From positions 434,001 to 498,000 of the forward strand of contig NZ_CP124535.1 of assembly GCF_029953595.1 (NCBI RefSeq): a DNA stretch of 64,000 nucleotides, in the 5' to 3' direction. Both the position numbers and the translations under genes were made by a program. Below the pieces are notes generated by a model, which was given only the letters and a program-made list of their open reading frames with translations, was not told the DNA's origin and made no database searches. Shown here one piece after another: positions 1-8,194 of the stretch. The stretch is from Fuscovulum ytuae. GTDB lineage: Bacteria > Pseudomonadota > Alphaproteobacteria > Rhodobacterales > Rhodobacteraceae. How positions within the stretch are numbered: the stretch's first letter is position 1; each line of letters opens with the position of its first letter.

Positions 1-999
1 ATCACGCCGTGGAACTGGCCGATGAACCAGATCGCCTGCAAGGTGGGGCCTGCCATTGCCGCGGGCTGCACCATGGTTCTGAAACCGTCGGAGATCGCGC
101 CCTTGTCGGGCATCCTGTTTGCCGAGGTCTGCCATGCGGCGGGGGTTCCGGCGGGGGTGTTCAATCTGGTGAACGGCACGGGGCCGGAGGTTGGTGCGCG
201 GATGTCGGCCCATCCGGAGGTGGATATGGTGTCCTTTACCGGGTCCACCCGCGCGGGCACAGCGGTTGCGGCGGCGGCGGCCCCCACGGTGAAGCGGGTG
301 GCGCAAGAGTTGGGCGGCAAATCGGCCAATATCATCCTGCCTTCCGCCGATCTGGCGGCGGCGGTGTCGGGCGGTGTCGAGGGCTGCTTTGGCAATACGG
401 GGCAATCCTGCGATGCGCCGACGCGGATGTTTGTTCCTGCCGCGCGGATGGATGAGGCGCTGGCCGTGGCGAAGGCGGCGGCCGAGGCCGTTGTGGTGGG
501 CGACCCGAATGACCCTGCGGTGACGATGGGGCCGCTGGTGTCCAAGCTGCAATTCGACAAGGTGCAGGCATTGATCCAGAAGGGGATCGATGAAGGGGCG
601 ACGCTGGTGACCGGGGGCGTGGGCCGACCGGTGGGCGTGAACCGGGGCTGGTTCGTGCGGCCCACCATCTTTGGCCATGTGACGAATGACATGACAGTGG
701 CGCGAGAGGAAATCTTTGGCCCTGTTCTGTCTGTCATCGGCTATGACACGGTCGATCAGGCGGTGGCGATGGCGAATGACACGGTCTATGGCCTTGCCGC
801 CTATGTGCAGGGCGATACGGCCGAGGCGATCGCAGTGGGGCGGCGGCTGCGGGCGGGTCAGGTCAGCCTGAACTATCCGGCTTGGGATACGTTCGCGCCC
901 TTTGGCGGTTACAAGCAATCGGGGAACGGACGGGAATATGCCGATTGGGGCATCCATGATTTCTGCGAGGTCAAGGCCATCGTGGGACATGGGGCATAA
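1..999 (+). CDS. NAD(P)-dependent aldehyde dehydrogenase, 5' end cut by window edge
   Basis: The gene is open from base 1 and lacks its N-terminal third; 332 residues are visible. ALDH superfamily enzymes oxidise aldehydes to acids with NAD(P)+. The first visible residues ITPWNWP hold the oxyanion-hole Asn. ELGGK (Glu near visible residue 103) supplies the general base, and the catalytic Cys lies in GNTGQSC near residue 137. FGPV and the C-terminal PFGGYKQSG block are also typical. The next gene, another dehydrogenase, follows after 24 bp, so the two are probably co-transcribed. The substrate cannot be told from sequence. Confidence 0.93.
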   Translation: MTPWNWPMNQIACKVGPAIAAGCTMVLKPSEIAPLSGILFAEVCHAAGVPAGVFNLVNGTGPEVGARMSAHPEVDMVSFTGSTRAGTAVAAAAAPTVKRVAQELGGKSANIILPSADLAAAVSGGVEGCFGNTGQSCDAPTRMFVPAARMDEALAVAKAAAEAVVVGDPNDPAVTMGPLVSKLQFDKVQALIQKGIDEGATLVTGGVGRPVGVNRGWFVRPTIFGHVTNDMTVAREEIFGPVLSVIGYDTVDQAVAMANDTVYGLAAYVQGDTAEAIAVGRRLRAGQVSLNYPAWDTFAPFGGYKQSGNGREYADWGIHDFCEVKAIVGHGA

Positions 1000-1023
1000 G
1001 GACCTGGGGGGTAAGAGGCGAGA

Positions 1024-1923
1024 ATGAAATACGGATATGTGGGCCTGGGCAATCTGGGCGGGCACTTGGCGGCAAGCCTGATCCGTGCCGGGCATGAGGT
1101 CACGGTCTATGACCGCGATGAAAGCCTTGCTGAACGGCATCGGGCGATGGGGGCCAAGGTCGCTTCTAGCCCGGCCGAGGTGGCGGCGGCGTCGGATCAT
1201 GTCTTTACCTGCCTGCCTTCGCCTGCCGTGTCCGAGGCGGTGCTGGCGCAGCTTTTGACCACGATGAAGCCCGGCGCGACATGGATCGAGAATTCGACGC
1301 TTGGGCGCGAGGATATTCTGCGGCTGGCGGGATTGGCGCATACGGGGGGCGTCCGGCTGCTCGAGGCGCCGGTGACCGGGGGCGTTCACCTTGCCGCGCG
1401 GGGCGAGATCACGGTGCTGGTCGGCGGCGATGCCGAGCTTTTCGAGATGCACAAGCCCGCGCTTCAGGCGATCGGCAGCCGGATCTTCCATATGGGGCCG
1501 TTGGGATCGGCGGCGATCATCAAGGTGATCACCAACATGCTCGCCTTCATCCATCTGGTCGCGGATGGCGAGGCCTTGATGCTGGCCAAGCGGGGGGGGC
1601 TGGACCTCAAGACGGCATGGGAGGCGATCACGGCCTCGTCCGGCACGAGTTTCGTGCATGAAACGGAAGGTCAGCTGATCCTGAATGGCAGCTATGACAT
1701 CGCCTTCACCATGGACCTTGCTCTGAAGGATCTGGGCTTTGCGATGGGCTTTGGCAAGGAATTCGGGGTGCCCCTCGACCTTGCCTCCTTGACCAATCAG
1801 ACCTTCATGAAGGGCAAGGCCGTCTATGGCGGCACGGCGCAATCGACGCAGATCGTGAAACTTTTGGAAGATGCGTTGGGCACCGATCTGCGGGCCGAAG
1901 GCTTCCCCGCACGGCTTGAATGA
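1024..1923 (+). CDS. NAD(P)-dependent oxidoreductase, 3-hydroxyisobutyrate dehydrogenase family
   Basis: The 299-residue protein is the normal length for beta-hydroxyacid dehydrogenases. The N-terminal Rossmann fold begins YVGLGNLG (residues 4-11). A substrate-binding stretch APVTGGVHLAARGE follows near 118-131, and the proposed catalytic Lys is in IIKVITNM near residue 170. The C-terminal helical domain is complete. Family members oxidise 3-hydroxyisobutyrate, tartronate semialdehyde, L-threonate and similar acids. The partner aldehyde dehydrogenase upstream would suit a pathway that passes a semialdehyde on, but that is inference. A purine-rich AGAGGCGAG precedes the ATG. Confidence 0.85.
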   Translation: MKYGYVGLGNLGGHLAASLIRAGHEVTVYDRDESLAERHRAMGAKVASSPAEVAAASDHVFTCLPSPAVSEAVLAQLLTTMKPGATWIENSTLGREDILRLAGLAHTGGVRLLEAPVTGGVHLAARGEITVLVGGDAELFEMHKPALQAIGSRIFHMGPLGSAAIIKVITNMLAFIHLVADGEALMLAKRGGLDLKTAWEAITASSGTSFVHETEGQLILNGSYDIAFTMDLALKDLGFAMGFGKEFGVPLDLASLTNQTFMKGKAVYGGTAQSTQIVKLLEDALGTDLRAEGFPARLE

Positions 1924-1924
1924 C

Positions 1925-1986
1925 CCCTTCATTTTCTGTCTGAAGATATCCCCTGGTGGGTCCGGGAGGGCGGGCAGCCCTCCCGG
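1925..1986 (-). repeat. Composite intergenic repeat, type B (GC hairpin plus AT-rich tail)
   Basis: Read on the minus strand this is a perfect 10-bp stem (bases 1962-1971 with 1977-1986), then ACCCACC, then a tail reading ATATCTTCAGACAGAAAATG. The same order of hairpin, ACCC spacer and near-identical tail recurs at 48239-48293. It starts directly after the stop codon of the upstream dehydrogenase gene, so the hairpin may also act as a transcription terminator, although there is no strong T-run. Confidence 0.7.
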
Positions 1987-2067
1987 CGGGTGCCGCTGGG
2001 CGCGCCGGGGCGGGGTTGCATCCGCCCGTCCGACGGAGGAAGGATCGGCGCGAAGGAGACATGTGCC

Positions 2068-3183
2068 ATGACCATCCGAAATGACGATGACCGCCGTTTC
2101 GCCGATCTGCTGCATCACCGCGCGGCGCGATTGGAACAGGGCGATCCGGTGACGCCGCCCCTTGTCAGTGCCGCGACCTATCATCTGCCGCGCGTGGATC
2201 AGGGCGGGTTCATGTATGGCCGCATGTCCATGCCGACATGGGAAGAGGTGGAGGCGCAATTGGCTGTGCTGGAAGGCGCGCCCTGCATCAGCTTTCCCTC
2301 GGGCATGGCGGCGATTTCGGCGGCTTTGTTCGCTGCCGTTCTGCCGGGCAAGCGGGTGATCCTGCCTTCGGATGGCTATTACACGGTGCGGCTTTTCGCG
2401 GAAGGGTTTCTGAAACCTTTCGGCGTGACCTTGGACTATGTGCCGACGGTCGAGATGGCGGTGGCGGATTTCGCCGGGGCTGGGATCGTCTATATCGAGA
2501 CGCCCTCCAATCCGGGGCTGGATGTCTGCGACATCGCCGCGGTTGCGGCGCGGGCCAAGGCGGCGGGGGCGCGGGTGATCGTGGACAACACGACGCTAAC
2601 CGCGGTCTTGCAGCGGCCTTTGGAGCTTGGCGCCGATCTGGTGGTGGCGGCGGATACCAAGGCGCCGGGGGGGCATTCCGATGTGCTGTTCGGCCATGTG
2701 GCAGGGCGCGATGACGCGCTGATGCAGAGGGTGCGGGATTGGCGCAAGCTTTCGGGCGCGGTGCCGGGGGCGTTCGAGGCCTGGCTGGTGCATCGGGGGA
2801 TCGAGACGCTGGAGCTGCGCATGGCGCGGATGTGTCAAAGCGCGCAGGTGATTGCCGAGCGGTTGGCCAATCATCCCAAGGTGGGGGGCCTGCGGTATCC
2901 GGGGCTGCCGGGGGACCCGTCGCATGCGGTGATGGCCCGGCAGGCGCAGGGCTTTGGCTTCCTGATCGGGATGGTGCTGGAAAGCGCCGAGGCGGCGGAG
3001 CGGTTTCTGGAGGCTTGCCCCTATATGGCCCGCTCCACGAGTTTCGGGTCTACCCATAGTGCAGGCGAACGCCGTGCGCGCTGGGGCGATGCGGTGCCGG
3101 AGGGGTTCTTGCGCCTGTCGATCGGGGTGGAGCCGGTTGAGGCGCTGTGGGCAGGGATCAAGGACGGGCTGGCGGCGGTGTGA
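2068..3183 (+). CDS. PLP-dependent trans-sulfuration family enzyme (cystathionine lyase-like)
   Basis: The 371-residue protein belongs to the Cys/Met metabolism PLP family (cystathionine gamma-synthase, beta-lyase, methionine gamma-lyase). Near residue 52 is the YGRMSMPTWE motif, equivalent to the YxRxxNPT loop. VDNTTLT carries the Asp that contacts the pyridine nitrogen, and the Schiff-base Lys is in ADTKAPGGHSD near residue 198. The C-terminal SFGSTHS contacts the substrate carboxylate. I chose the ATG at 2068 because AAGGAG lies 10 bp upstream; an in-frame start 78 bp earlier has no such site. The motif TKAPGGHSD departs from the usual TKYxxGHSD, so the substrate may differ from cystathionine. 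Confidence 0.82.
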   Translation: MTIRNDDDRRFADLLHHRAARLEQGDPVTPPLVSAATYHLPRVDQGGFMYGRMSMPTWEEVEAQLAVLEGAPCISFPSGMAAISAALFAAVLPGKRVILPSDGYYTVRLFAEGFLKPFGVTLDYVPTVEMAVADFAGAGIVYIETPSNPGLDVCDIAAVAARAKAAGARVIVDNTTLTAVLQRPLELGADLVVAADTKAPGGHSDVLFGHVAGRDDALMQRVRDWRKLSGAVPGAFEAWLVHRGIETLELRMARMCQSAQVIAERLANHPKVGGLRYPGLPGDPSHAVMARQAQGFGFLIGMVLESAEAAERFLEACPYMARSTSFGSTHSAGERRARWGDAVPEGFLRLSIGVEPVEALWAGIKDGLAAV

Positions 3184-3188
3184 GCGCC

Positions 3189-3290
3189 GAAAATTCTTCG
3201 CAGAAGAATTTTCTGAGAGGCAAAGATTTTTCGTAGAAAAATCTTCTGTTTATATGGTGGGGCGAAAATTCTTCAGGGAAGAATTTTCGC
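3189..3290. repeat. Array of three AT-rich perfect hairpins (cluster I)
   Basis: Three perfect inverted repeats stand side by side between two converging genes. Hairpin 1 is 3189-3213 (11-bp stem GAAAATTCTTC, loop GCA). Hairpin 2 is 3223-3245 (10-bp stem AAGATTTTTC, loop GTA). Hairpin 3 is 3262-3290 (13-bp stem GCGAAAATTCTTC, loop AGG). Because the stems carry A/T runs on both strands they could terminate transcription in both directions. Related arrays occur at 17399-17505 and 27864-27978. Confidence 0.8.
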
Positions 3291-3301
3291 TGTCTGCCCT
3301 G

Positions 3302-4036
3302 TCAGATGTTGGTCCAGCCGCCGTCGATGCTAATCGCCTGCCCGGTCAGGAAGGCGGCCTCGTCCGAGGCGAGGTAGACGGCGAGATGGGCAATCTCTTC
3401 CGGCTTGCCGATGCGGCCCATGGGCTGGCGCGCGATGAAGGCGGCGCGGGCGGCCTCGTAATCCCCTTGGGCGCGCATGCGCTGTTCCAGCGAGGGGGAT
3501 TCGACTGTGGCGGGGCAGATCGCGTTGCAGCGGATACCGCGCGTGACGTAATCGGCGGCGATGGATTTTGTGATGCCGATCACGGCGGCCTTGGTCGCGC
3601 CATAGACGAAGCGGTTGGGAGCGGCGATGATCGAGGAGGCGACCGAGGCGATGTTGACGATCGACCCGCCGCCATTTTCCAGCATCGCGGGCAGGAAGGC
3701 GCGGGTGACGCGGTAGAGCGATTTCACGTTCAACTCGAATGAAAAGTCGAAATCCTTTTCCTCGCAGTCAAGGATGGTGCCCGCATGAACGAAGCCCGCG
3801 CAGTTGAAAAGGATATCGACGGGGCCTGTCTGGGCCGCCATGGCGGCGACGGCGGCGGCATCGGTCACGTCTAGGCGGTGCGCTTCGAACCCTTCGGCGC
3901 GGAGGTCGTCGACGGCCTTGCTGCTAATATCTGTAGCGATGACGCGGGCGCCTTCGGCCTTGAAGGCACGGACGGTGGCAAGGCCGATCCCGGCGCCGGA
4001 GGCAGTGCAGAAGGCGGTTTTCCCGGCGAGGCGCAT
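3302..4036 (-). CDS. SDR family oxidoreductase, resembles 2-keto-3-deoxy-L-fuconate dehydrogenase
   Basis: This is a classical short-chain dehydrogenase of 244 residues. The cofactor-binding TASGAGIG is at residues 11-18, NCAG at 78-81, catalytic Asn103, Ser131, Tyr145 and Lys149 (YGATK), and the C-terminal DGGWTNI closes the fold. D36 after the second beta strand suggests NAD preference. The run LFNCAGFVHAGTILDC and the ESPSLEQR region match what I recall of 2-keto-3-deoxy-L-fuconate dehydrogenases, but no other fucose genes adjoin it. It converges on the PLP lyase gene, with hairpin cluster I between. Confidence 0.8.
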   Translation of the reverse strand: MRLAGKTAFCTASGAGIGLATVRAFKAEGARVIATDISSKAVDDLRAEGFEAHRLDVTDAAAVAAMAAQTGPVDILFNCAGFVHAGTILDCEEKDFDFSFELNVKSLYRVTRAFLPAMLENGGGSIVNIASVASSIIAAPNRFVYGATKAAVIGITKSIAADYVTRGIRCNAICPATVESPSLEQRMRAQGDYEAARAAFIARQPMGRIGKPEEIAHLAVYLASDEAAFLTGQAISIDGGWTNI

Positions 4037-4128
4037 GGTCAGATCATCCCTTATCCCTGTCGCGCGCAGTCAAGCGGATGCGCGGGGGCGGGGCAAGGGC
4101 AAACTGACATGTCAGTTCGCCACGGGTG

Positions 4129-4791
4129 TCAGATCAGGTCAAGAAGGCGGCTGGCTTCGGTCCGGATATCTGCCAGTTTGGCGCGATCCTCGCCGGGGTG
4201 GAAGCGGGCGCGGGTGGCGGTGGGCATCGGGGCCGGTTCGCCGATGAGGATGCGGGGGCCATGCTTTGTCGCCTCGGCCTGCCATGAGCGCGCCAGCGCC
4301 ATCTGCGCGGCCTTGGTCGCGCCATAGGCGCCGTAGAATTTCTGGCCCGCTTTGGGATCATCGGGGAAAAGGGCCGTGCCGCCATCGGGGGCGGCGCGCA
4401 GCAGGGGTTCGATCATCGGGATGAGCATGCCCGTCGCGCGGGTATTCGTGGCGATGGATTTTTCCCAGTCCTTGGCATCAAGGCTGCCCATGGGCGCGAG
4501 GGGAGCGGCATGGATGGCGGTGTGGACCCAGAGGTCGAGATGGCCCCAGCGATCATGGATGGAACGGCAGAGATGGCGCATCGCATCGTCATTGGTGATG
4601 TCCATCGGCGCGAGGGTCAGCGCGCCTGCGCCGGGAAGGCGGGCGGATTTCACACGGTCATCCAGTTCCTCAAGCCCGCCGACGGTGCGGGCGACGGCGA
4701 CCACATGCCAGCCGCGCAGGGCCAGTTGTTCGGCCATGGCGGACCCAAGGCCGCGCGAGGCGCCGGTGACGAGGGCGATCTTCTGGGTCAT
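4129..4791 (-). CDS. Atypical SDR family protein
   Basis: The 220-residue protein has a clear NAD(P)-binding start LVTGASRGLG (residues 7-16) and YGATK (Tyr156, Lys160). Two features are atypical: the NNAG motif is replaced by TAIHAA, and the position about 13 residues before Tyr, where SDRs keep the catalytic Ser, reads LFPDDP. The protein may therefore be a reductase with an altered active site or a non-catalytic member. It lies 92 bp upstream of the previous SDR on the same strand and is probably co-transcribed with it. Confidence 0.78.
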   Translation of the reverse strand: MTQKIALVTGASRGLGSAMAEQLALRGWHVVAVARTVGGLEELDDRVKSARLPGAGALTLAPMDITNDDAMRHLCRSIHDRWGHLDLWVHTAIHAAPLAPMGSLDAKDWEKSIATNTRATGMLIPMIEPLLRAAPDGGTALFPDDPKAGQKFYGAYGATKAAQMALARSWQAEATKHGPRILIGEPAPMPTATRARFHPGEDRAKLADIRTEASRLLDLI

Positions 4792-4818
4792 GCCTCATGC
4801 TCCGTGACTGGCCGGGCG

Positions 4819-4844
4819 TGAAGTATTTGATCCAAGGTGAAGGG
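4819..4844 (+). repeat. Dispersed AT-rich tail repeat, type A (divergent copy)
   Basis: The stretch reads AAGTATTTGATCCAAGGTGA followed by AGGGG, a diverged copy of the tail TATTTGGGCCAAGATGAA also seen at 14131, 21964 and 29437. It lies in the short gap between the sulfotransferase-like gene and the SDR gene. No convincing GC hairpin precedes this copy. Confidence 0.5.
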
Positions 4845-4900
4845 GCAAGGGCCTTTGGTCACCACTGTGAAAGGGGCGCGTCGCGGGCTTTCAAGGGCGG

Positions 4901-5467
4901 TCAGGCGGACTTGCTGGCGTTATGCTTGACGGCCCATTCCGCCATAGCGGCGTCCAGATCGCCTTCGGCTCCTATCCGGTCCCAGAAATTTGGGAAATCG
5001 GTCTGTGCGTTTTCAAGTGTCACCTGCGTGACATGCGGTTTGTCGCGCAGAAAAAGCGCGATGTTCTGTTCGACAGTCTGTACGTAATCGCGGCAGAAAT
5101 CTATCATTTCTGTAGACGTGTTCCGCTTGGCAGCCCCCATCAGAATGGTCGTTCGATAGGCCAGAAGTATGCCCTGATTTGCACGTTTGGCGAAGGATTG
5201 TGCGGTCTCTTCCGCGTCGCGCCGCAGATGCACATAGAGCGGGCGGGTGCCCCAGGTGACGTCCAGCCGACCGAGCAGCCAGGTTAACCGATTGTCTGCT
5301 TCAATATGCTTGGATGGATAGGCGAGGCGTAGGGCGCCAGCCAAATGTGTTCGGCTTTCATGAGACGCGGTGAAATTGGTCGCGTGTCGCGCTGCCTGCA
5401 CAAAAGTCGTGGAGCCGCATCGTCCCGTGCACAGAACGAAGATGTTTTCAAAAGGTTGAACTCGCAT
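4901..5467 (-). CDS. Sulfotransferase-like P-loop protein
   Basis: The protein has 188 residues. Near the N-terminus the sequence FVLCTGRCGSTTF (residues 10-22) matches the 5'-phosphosulfate binding loop (TGRxGST) of PAPS-dependent sulfotransferases. YVHLRRDAEETAQSF near 78-92 resembles the 3'-phosphate binding region (LRRD...S). At 188 residues it is shorter than most sulfotransferases, so it may be a compact or truncated member. The gene and its upstream DNA look AT-richer than the flanks, which hints at acquisition by transfer. The substrate is unknown. Confidence 0.7.
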   Translation of the reverse strand: MRVQPFENIFVLCTGRCGSTTFVQAARHATNFTASHESRTHLAGALRLAYPSKHIEADNRLTWLLGRLDVTWGTRPLYVHLRRDAEETAQSFAKRANQGILLAYRTTILMGAAKRNTSTEMIDFCRDYVQTVEQNIALFLRDKPHVTQVTLENAQTDFPNFWDRIGAEGDLDAAMAEWAVKHNASKSA

Positions 5468-5616
5468 ATAACACAGCAGCCTTCAGTTGGAACGTTACTT
5501 GGAACTCATGGCACCACTGTTGAATATCACCGTGACTGCCTCTGTCGCAAGCGAAGCTTTGTTAGGGAACATCACGGAAACTTCGTGGGATATTTGAACA
5601 ACGCGGACGGGAAGGT

Positions 5617-5992
5617 CACTGCCTATACAGATGCTCGGCGGCGCATTGGGCTAGGCGAGCGGCGATGATGGCGGTGGCAGCGGTTCGGGAAACCGGTGGC
5701 TGGAGGTGGAGAGGATACCGTTTTTTGAGGTTTTGAATGGGCGGCAGTCGATCCACGGGATCACTTTGCCGGAACGCGGCTAGAGGTAAAGATGCCGCCG
5801 GAAGCCAACGTAGCCAGCGACCATGCGGCCCTGTGGTCCCGATTGGAGAAAGCCGGGCATGGCGTAGGAGATGCATTCGAAATGGCCGTGCAACAATCTT
5901 GCGAAGAATTCGCGAAGGTGGCGCAGGGCGGTCTTCTGGTCAGAGAGCAGGGCGGCGAGGTCGGCATCTACCGCGGCCGCGCTGCCGGGCAT
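5617..5992 (-). pseudogene. Decayed DUF1801 (YdhG/iron-chaperone-like) gene
   Basis: From an ATG that overlaps the purF stop (TAATG at 5994-5990) the frame runs 70 codons. It contains LLSDQKTALRHLREFF, the ECISYAMPGF motif and VAGYVGFRRHLYL, all landmarks of DUF1801 proteins (usual pattern: ISYGMPAF, then FKNHLGLYP), and then hits a stop at 5780. The family sequence continues in another frame as RSGKVIPWIDCRPFKTSK, and in a third frame as AIIAARLAQC. At least two frameshifts are therefore needed to restore about 120 residues. A sequencing error could give the same picture but would have to occur twice. Confidence 0.65.
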
Positions 5993-7455
5993 TATTGGGC
6001 AGCCTTCATCTGGAAACCCTCTTCGAGCTTGTCGGACGGAGCCACGGGGTAATCGCCCGAGAAACAGGCATCGCAGTAGCGGGGGTTGGTTGCATCGCGG
6101 CCCGCCGCTTCGCCTGCGGCGCGGTAGAGCCCGTCGAGCGAGATGAACTTCAGGCTATCGACGCCGATCCAATCGCGCATCTCATCCTCGGACATCGTGG
6201 CGGCGAGGAGCTTTTCGCGTTCGGGCGTGTCTACGCCATAGAAGCAGGGCCATGCGGTGGGGGGGGAGGCGATGCGGAAATGCACCTCGGCCGCGCCTGC
6301 GTCGAGGATCATGTCCTTGATCTTGCGCGAGGTGGTGCCACGGACGACCGAGTCATCGACGAGGATCACCCGCTTGCCCTTGATGAGGGCGCGGTTGACG
6401 TTGAGTTTCAGGCGCACGCCCATGTTGCGGATCTGTTCGGTCGGTTCGATGAAGGTGCGCCCCATATATTGGTTGCGCGTGATGCCGAGGCCGAAGGGGA
6501 TGCCGCTTTCGGCGGCAAAGCCGATGGCGGCGGGGGTGCCGCTGTCGGGGACGGGGCAGACGAGATCGGCCTCTACGGGCGCTTCGCGCGCCAGTTCAAC
6601 GCCGATCTGGCGGCGGGTTTCATAGACCGAGCGGCCGCCGAGGATCGAGTCGGGGCGCGAGAAATAGACATGTTCGAAGATGCAGAAGCGCGATTTGGCG
6701 GGGGAGAAGGGGCGGAAGCTTTCCACCTTGTTATTCTCGATCACCACCATTTCGCCGGGATCGATTTCGCGGATGAATTCGGCCCCGATGATATCAAGCG
6801 CGCAGGTTTCCGACGACAATGCCCAGCCATGATCGCCGATGCGGCCAAGGACGAGGGGGCGGACCCCCAAGGGATCGCGCACGCCGATGAGTTTGGTGCG
6901 CGTCATGGCGACGACGGAGAAGGCCCCTTCGACCCGGCGCAGCGCATCCTTGATGCGTTCGGGGATCGTCTTCTGGATCGAGCGCGCCATCAGGTGGATG
7001 ATGCATTCGCTGTCGGAGGAGGATTGGAAGATGGAGCCGCGTTCGATCAGTTCGCGGCGGAGGGCTGCGGCATTCGTCAGATTGCCATTATGGGCGATGG
7101 CGGCCCCGCCCATGGAAAATTCGCCGAAGAAGGGCTGCACGTCGCGGATGGCGGTCGCGCCCTTTGACCCGGCGGTGGAATAGCGGACATGGCCGATGGC
7201 CAATTCGCCCGGAAGGGTGGCCATGACATCGGCCTTGGTGAAATTGTCGCGCACATAGCCAAAACGGCGGGCCGAGTTGAACCCCTGATCCGGGTCATAG
7301 GCGACGATGCCGCCTGCCTCTTGCCCGCGATGTTGAAGCGCGTGCAGGCCAAGGGCCACAAAATTCGCCGCATCGGCCACGCCGATGACGCCGAATACGC
7401 CGCATTCCTCCTTCAGCTTGTCATCGTCGAAGGGGTGCGAAAGGAAGGGGCGCAT
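5992..7455 (-). CDS. purF: Amidophosphoribosyltransferase
   Basis: The 487-residue enzyme catalyses the first committed step of purine synthesis, PRPP plus glutamine to 5-phosphoribosylamine. A short propeptide of 17 residues precedes the nucleophilic Cys18 (ECGVFG), which must be exposed by processing. The glutaminase domain includes ALQHRGQEAGG. The C-terminal phosphoribosyltransferase domain has the PRPP loop ILVDDSVVRGTT near residues 355-366. cvpA lies upstream on the same strand, the same pairing as in many proteobacteria. The stop codon overlaps the start of the decayed DUF1801 gene by one base. Confidence 0.97.
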   Translation of the reverse strand: MRPFLSHPFDDDKLKEECGVFGVIGVADAANFVALGLHALQHRGQEAGGIVAYDPDQGFNSARRFGYVRDNFTKADVMATLPGELAIGHVRYSTAGSKGATAIRDVQPFFGEFSMGGAAIAHNGNLTNAAALRRELIERGSIFQSSSDSECIIHLMARSIQKTIPERIKDALRRVEGAFSVVAMTRTKLIGVRDPLGVRPLVLGRIGDHGWALSSETCALDIIGAEFIREIDPGEMVVIENNKVESFRPFSPAKSRFCIFEHVYFSRPDSILGGRSVYETRRQIGVELAREAPVEADLVCPVPDSGTPAAIGFAAESGIPFGLGITRNQYMGRTFIEPTEQIRNMGVRLKLNVNRALIKGKRVILVDDSVVRGTTSRKIKDMILDAGAAEVHFRIASPPTAWPCFYGVDTPEREKLLAATMSEDEMRDWIGVDSLKFISLDGLYRAAGEAAGRDATNPRYCDACFSGDYPVAPSDKLEEGFQMKAAQ

Positions 7456-7567
7456 GGGGCCTCCGAATCCGGGGAGAGGGATGGGAGTGATCTAGTGCTT
7501 TGTGACGGTGAAGTCACGCCCCCTTTGGCCGCAGTTGGCCGATGTCGCTGCAAGACCGGTTTGCAGA

Positions 7568-8161
7568 TCAGCCAGAGGTGGAGGGGGCGGTTTCTGCGGG
7601 GGCCGCATCGCCGACGCAGACCTGTGTAAGGTCGTTGTAGCGGGCGACGATCCAGCCGGGGGCATCGGTCGGCACTTGCGCATCCAGATTGTCTTGGAAG
7701 GTGGCAAAGACCTTGGCCGAGCGGCTGTCATCCACCATGGGGATGGCATTGGCGGCCACGGCGCGGTCGTAGACGAGGAAGGCCACGGCCACGAGAAGGA
7801 CACCCCGCACCACGCCGAAAAGGAAGCCGAGGCCCTGATCAAGGCCCCCCAGAGCGGTGCGGTGGATGGCCGAGGACAGGAGCGGCGTGAAGAGCGAGGC
7901 GATGATGAGGGCACCGGCGAAAACCACGGCGAAGGCCGCGATGATCGAGAGTTCGCAGCTATCGCCCAAGAATTCGCCCACGACGGGAAGTTCCTTGACC
8001 AAGGGCTGCACGGGGGCGGCGAAGAGGAAGGCGACAAAGGCCGCGCCGATCCAGCCGACGATGGCCATCGCTTCGCGCACGAAGCCCCGGCTATAGGCGA
8101 GGATCGCCGAGAGGATGATGATGCCGGCCACTACGGCGTCGATCAGGGTAAAACCTTCCAT
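7568..8161 (-). CDS. cvpA: CvpA family inner membrane protein
   Basis: The 197-residue protein opens with FTLIDAVVAGIIILSAILAY and has four predicted hydrophobic helices in the first 130 residues, including the SRGFVREAMAIVGWIGAA signature loop of CvpA/colicin V production proteins. The C-terminal 60 residues are soluble. Its position between radA and purF is the conserved cvpA-purF arrangement. The biochemical role is poorly defined; E. coli CvpA is linked to envelope stress tolerance. Confidence 0.9.
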   Translation of the reverse strand: MEGFTLIDAVVAGIIILSAILAYSRGFVREAMAIVGWIGAAFVAFLFAAPVQPLVKELPVVGEFLGDSCELSIIAAFAVVFAGALIIASLFTPLLSSAIHRTALGGLDQGLGFLFGVVRGVLLVAVAFLVYDRAVAANAIPMVDDSRSAKVFATFQDNLDAQVPTDAPGWIVARYNDLTQVCVGDAAPAETAPSTSG

Positions 8162-8194
8162 GTGCCGTCCTGCTCCTGTCCCTGCCGGGGTTCT

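Noticed and set aside
5737-7167. 476-codon plus-strand frame opposite purF
   Set aside because: It is antisense to a clearly functional purF and has the Gly/Arg/Asp bias expected of the opposite strand of high-GC coding DNA.
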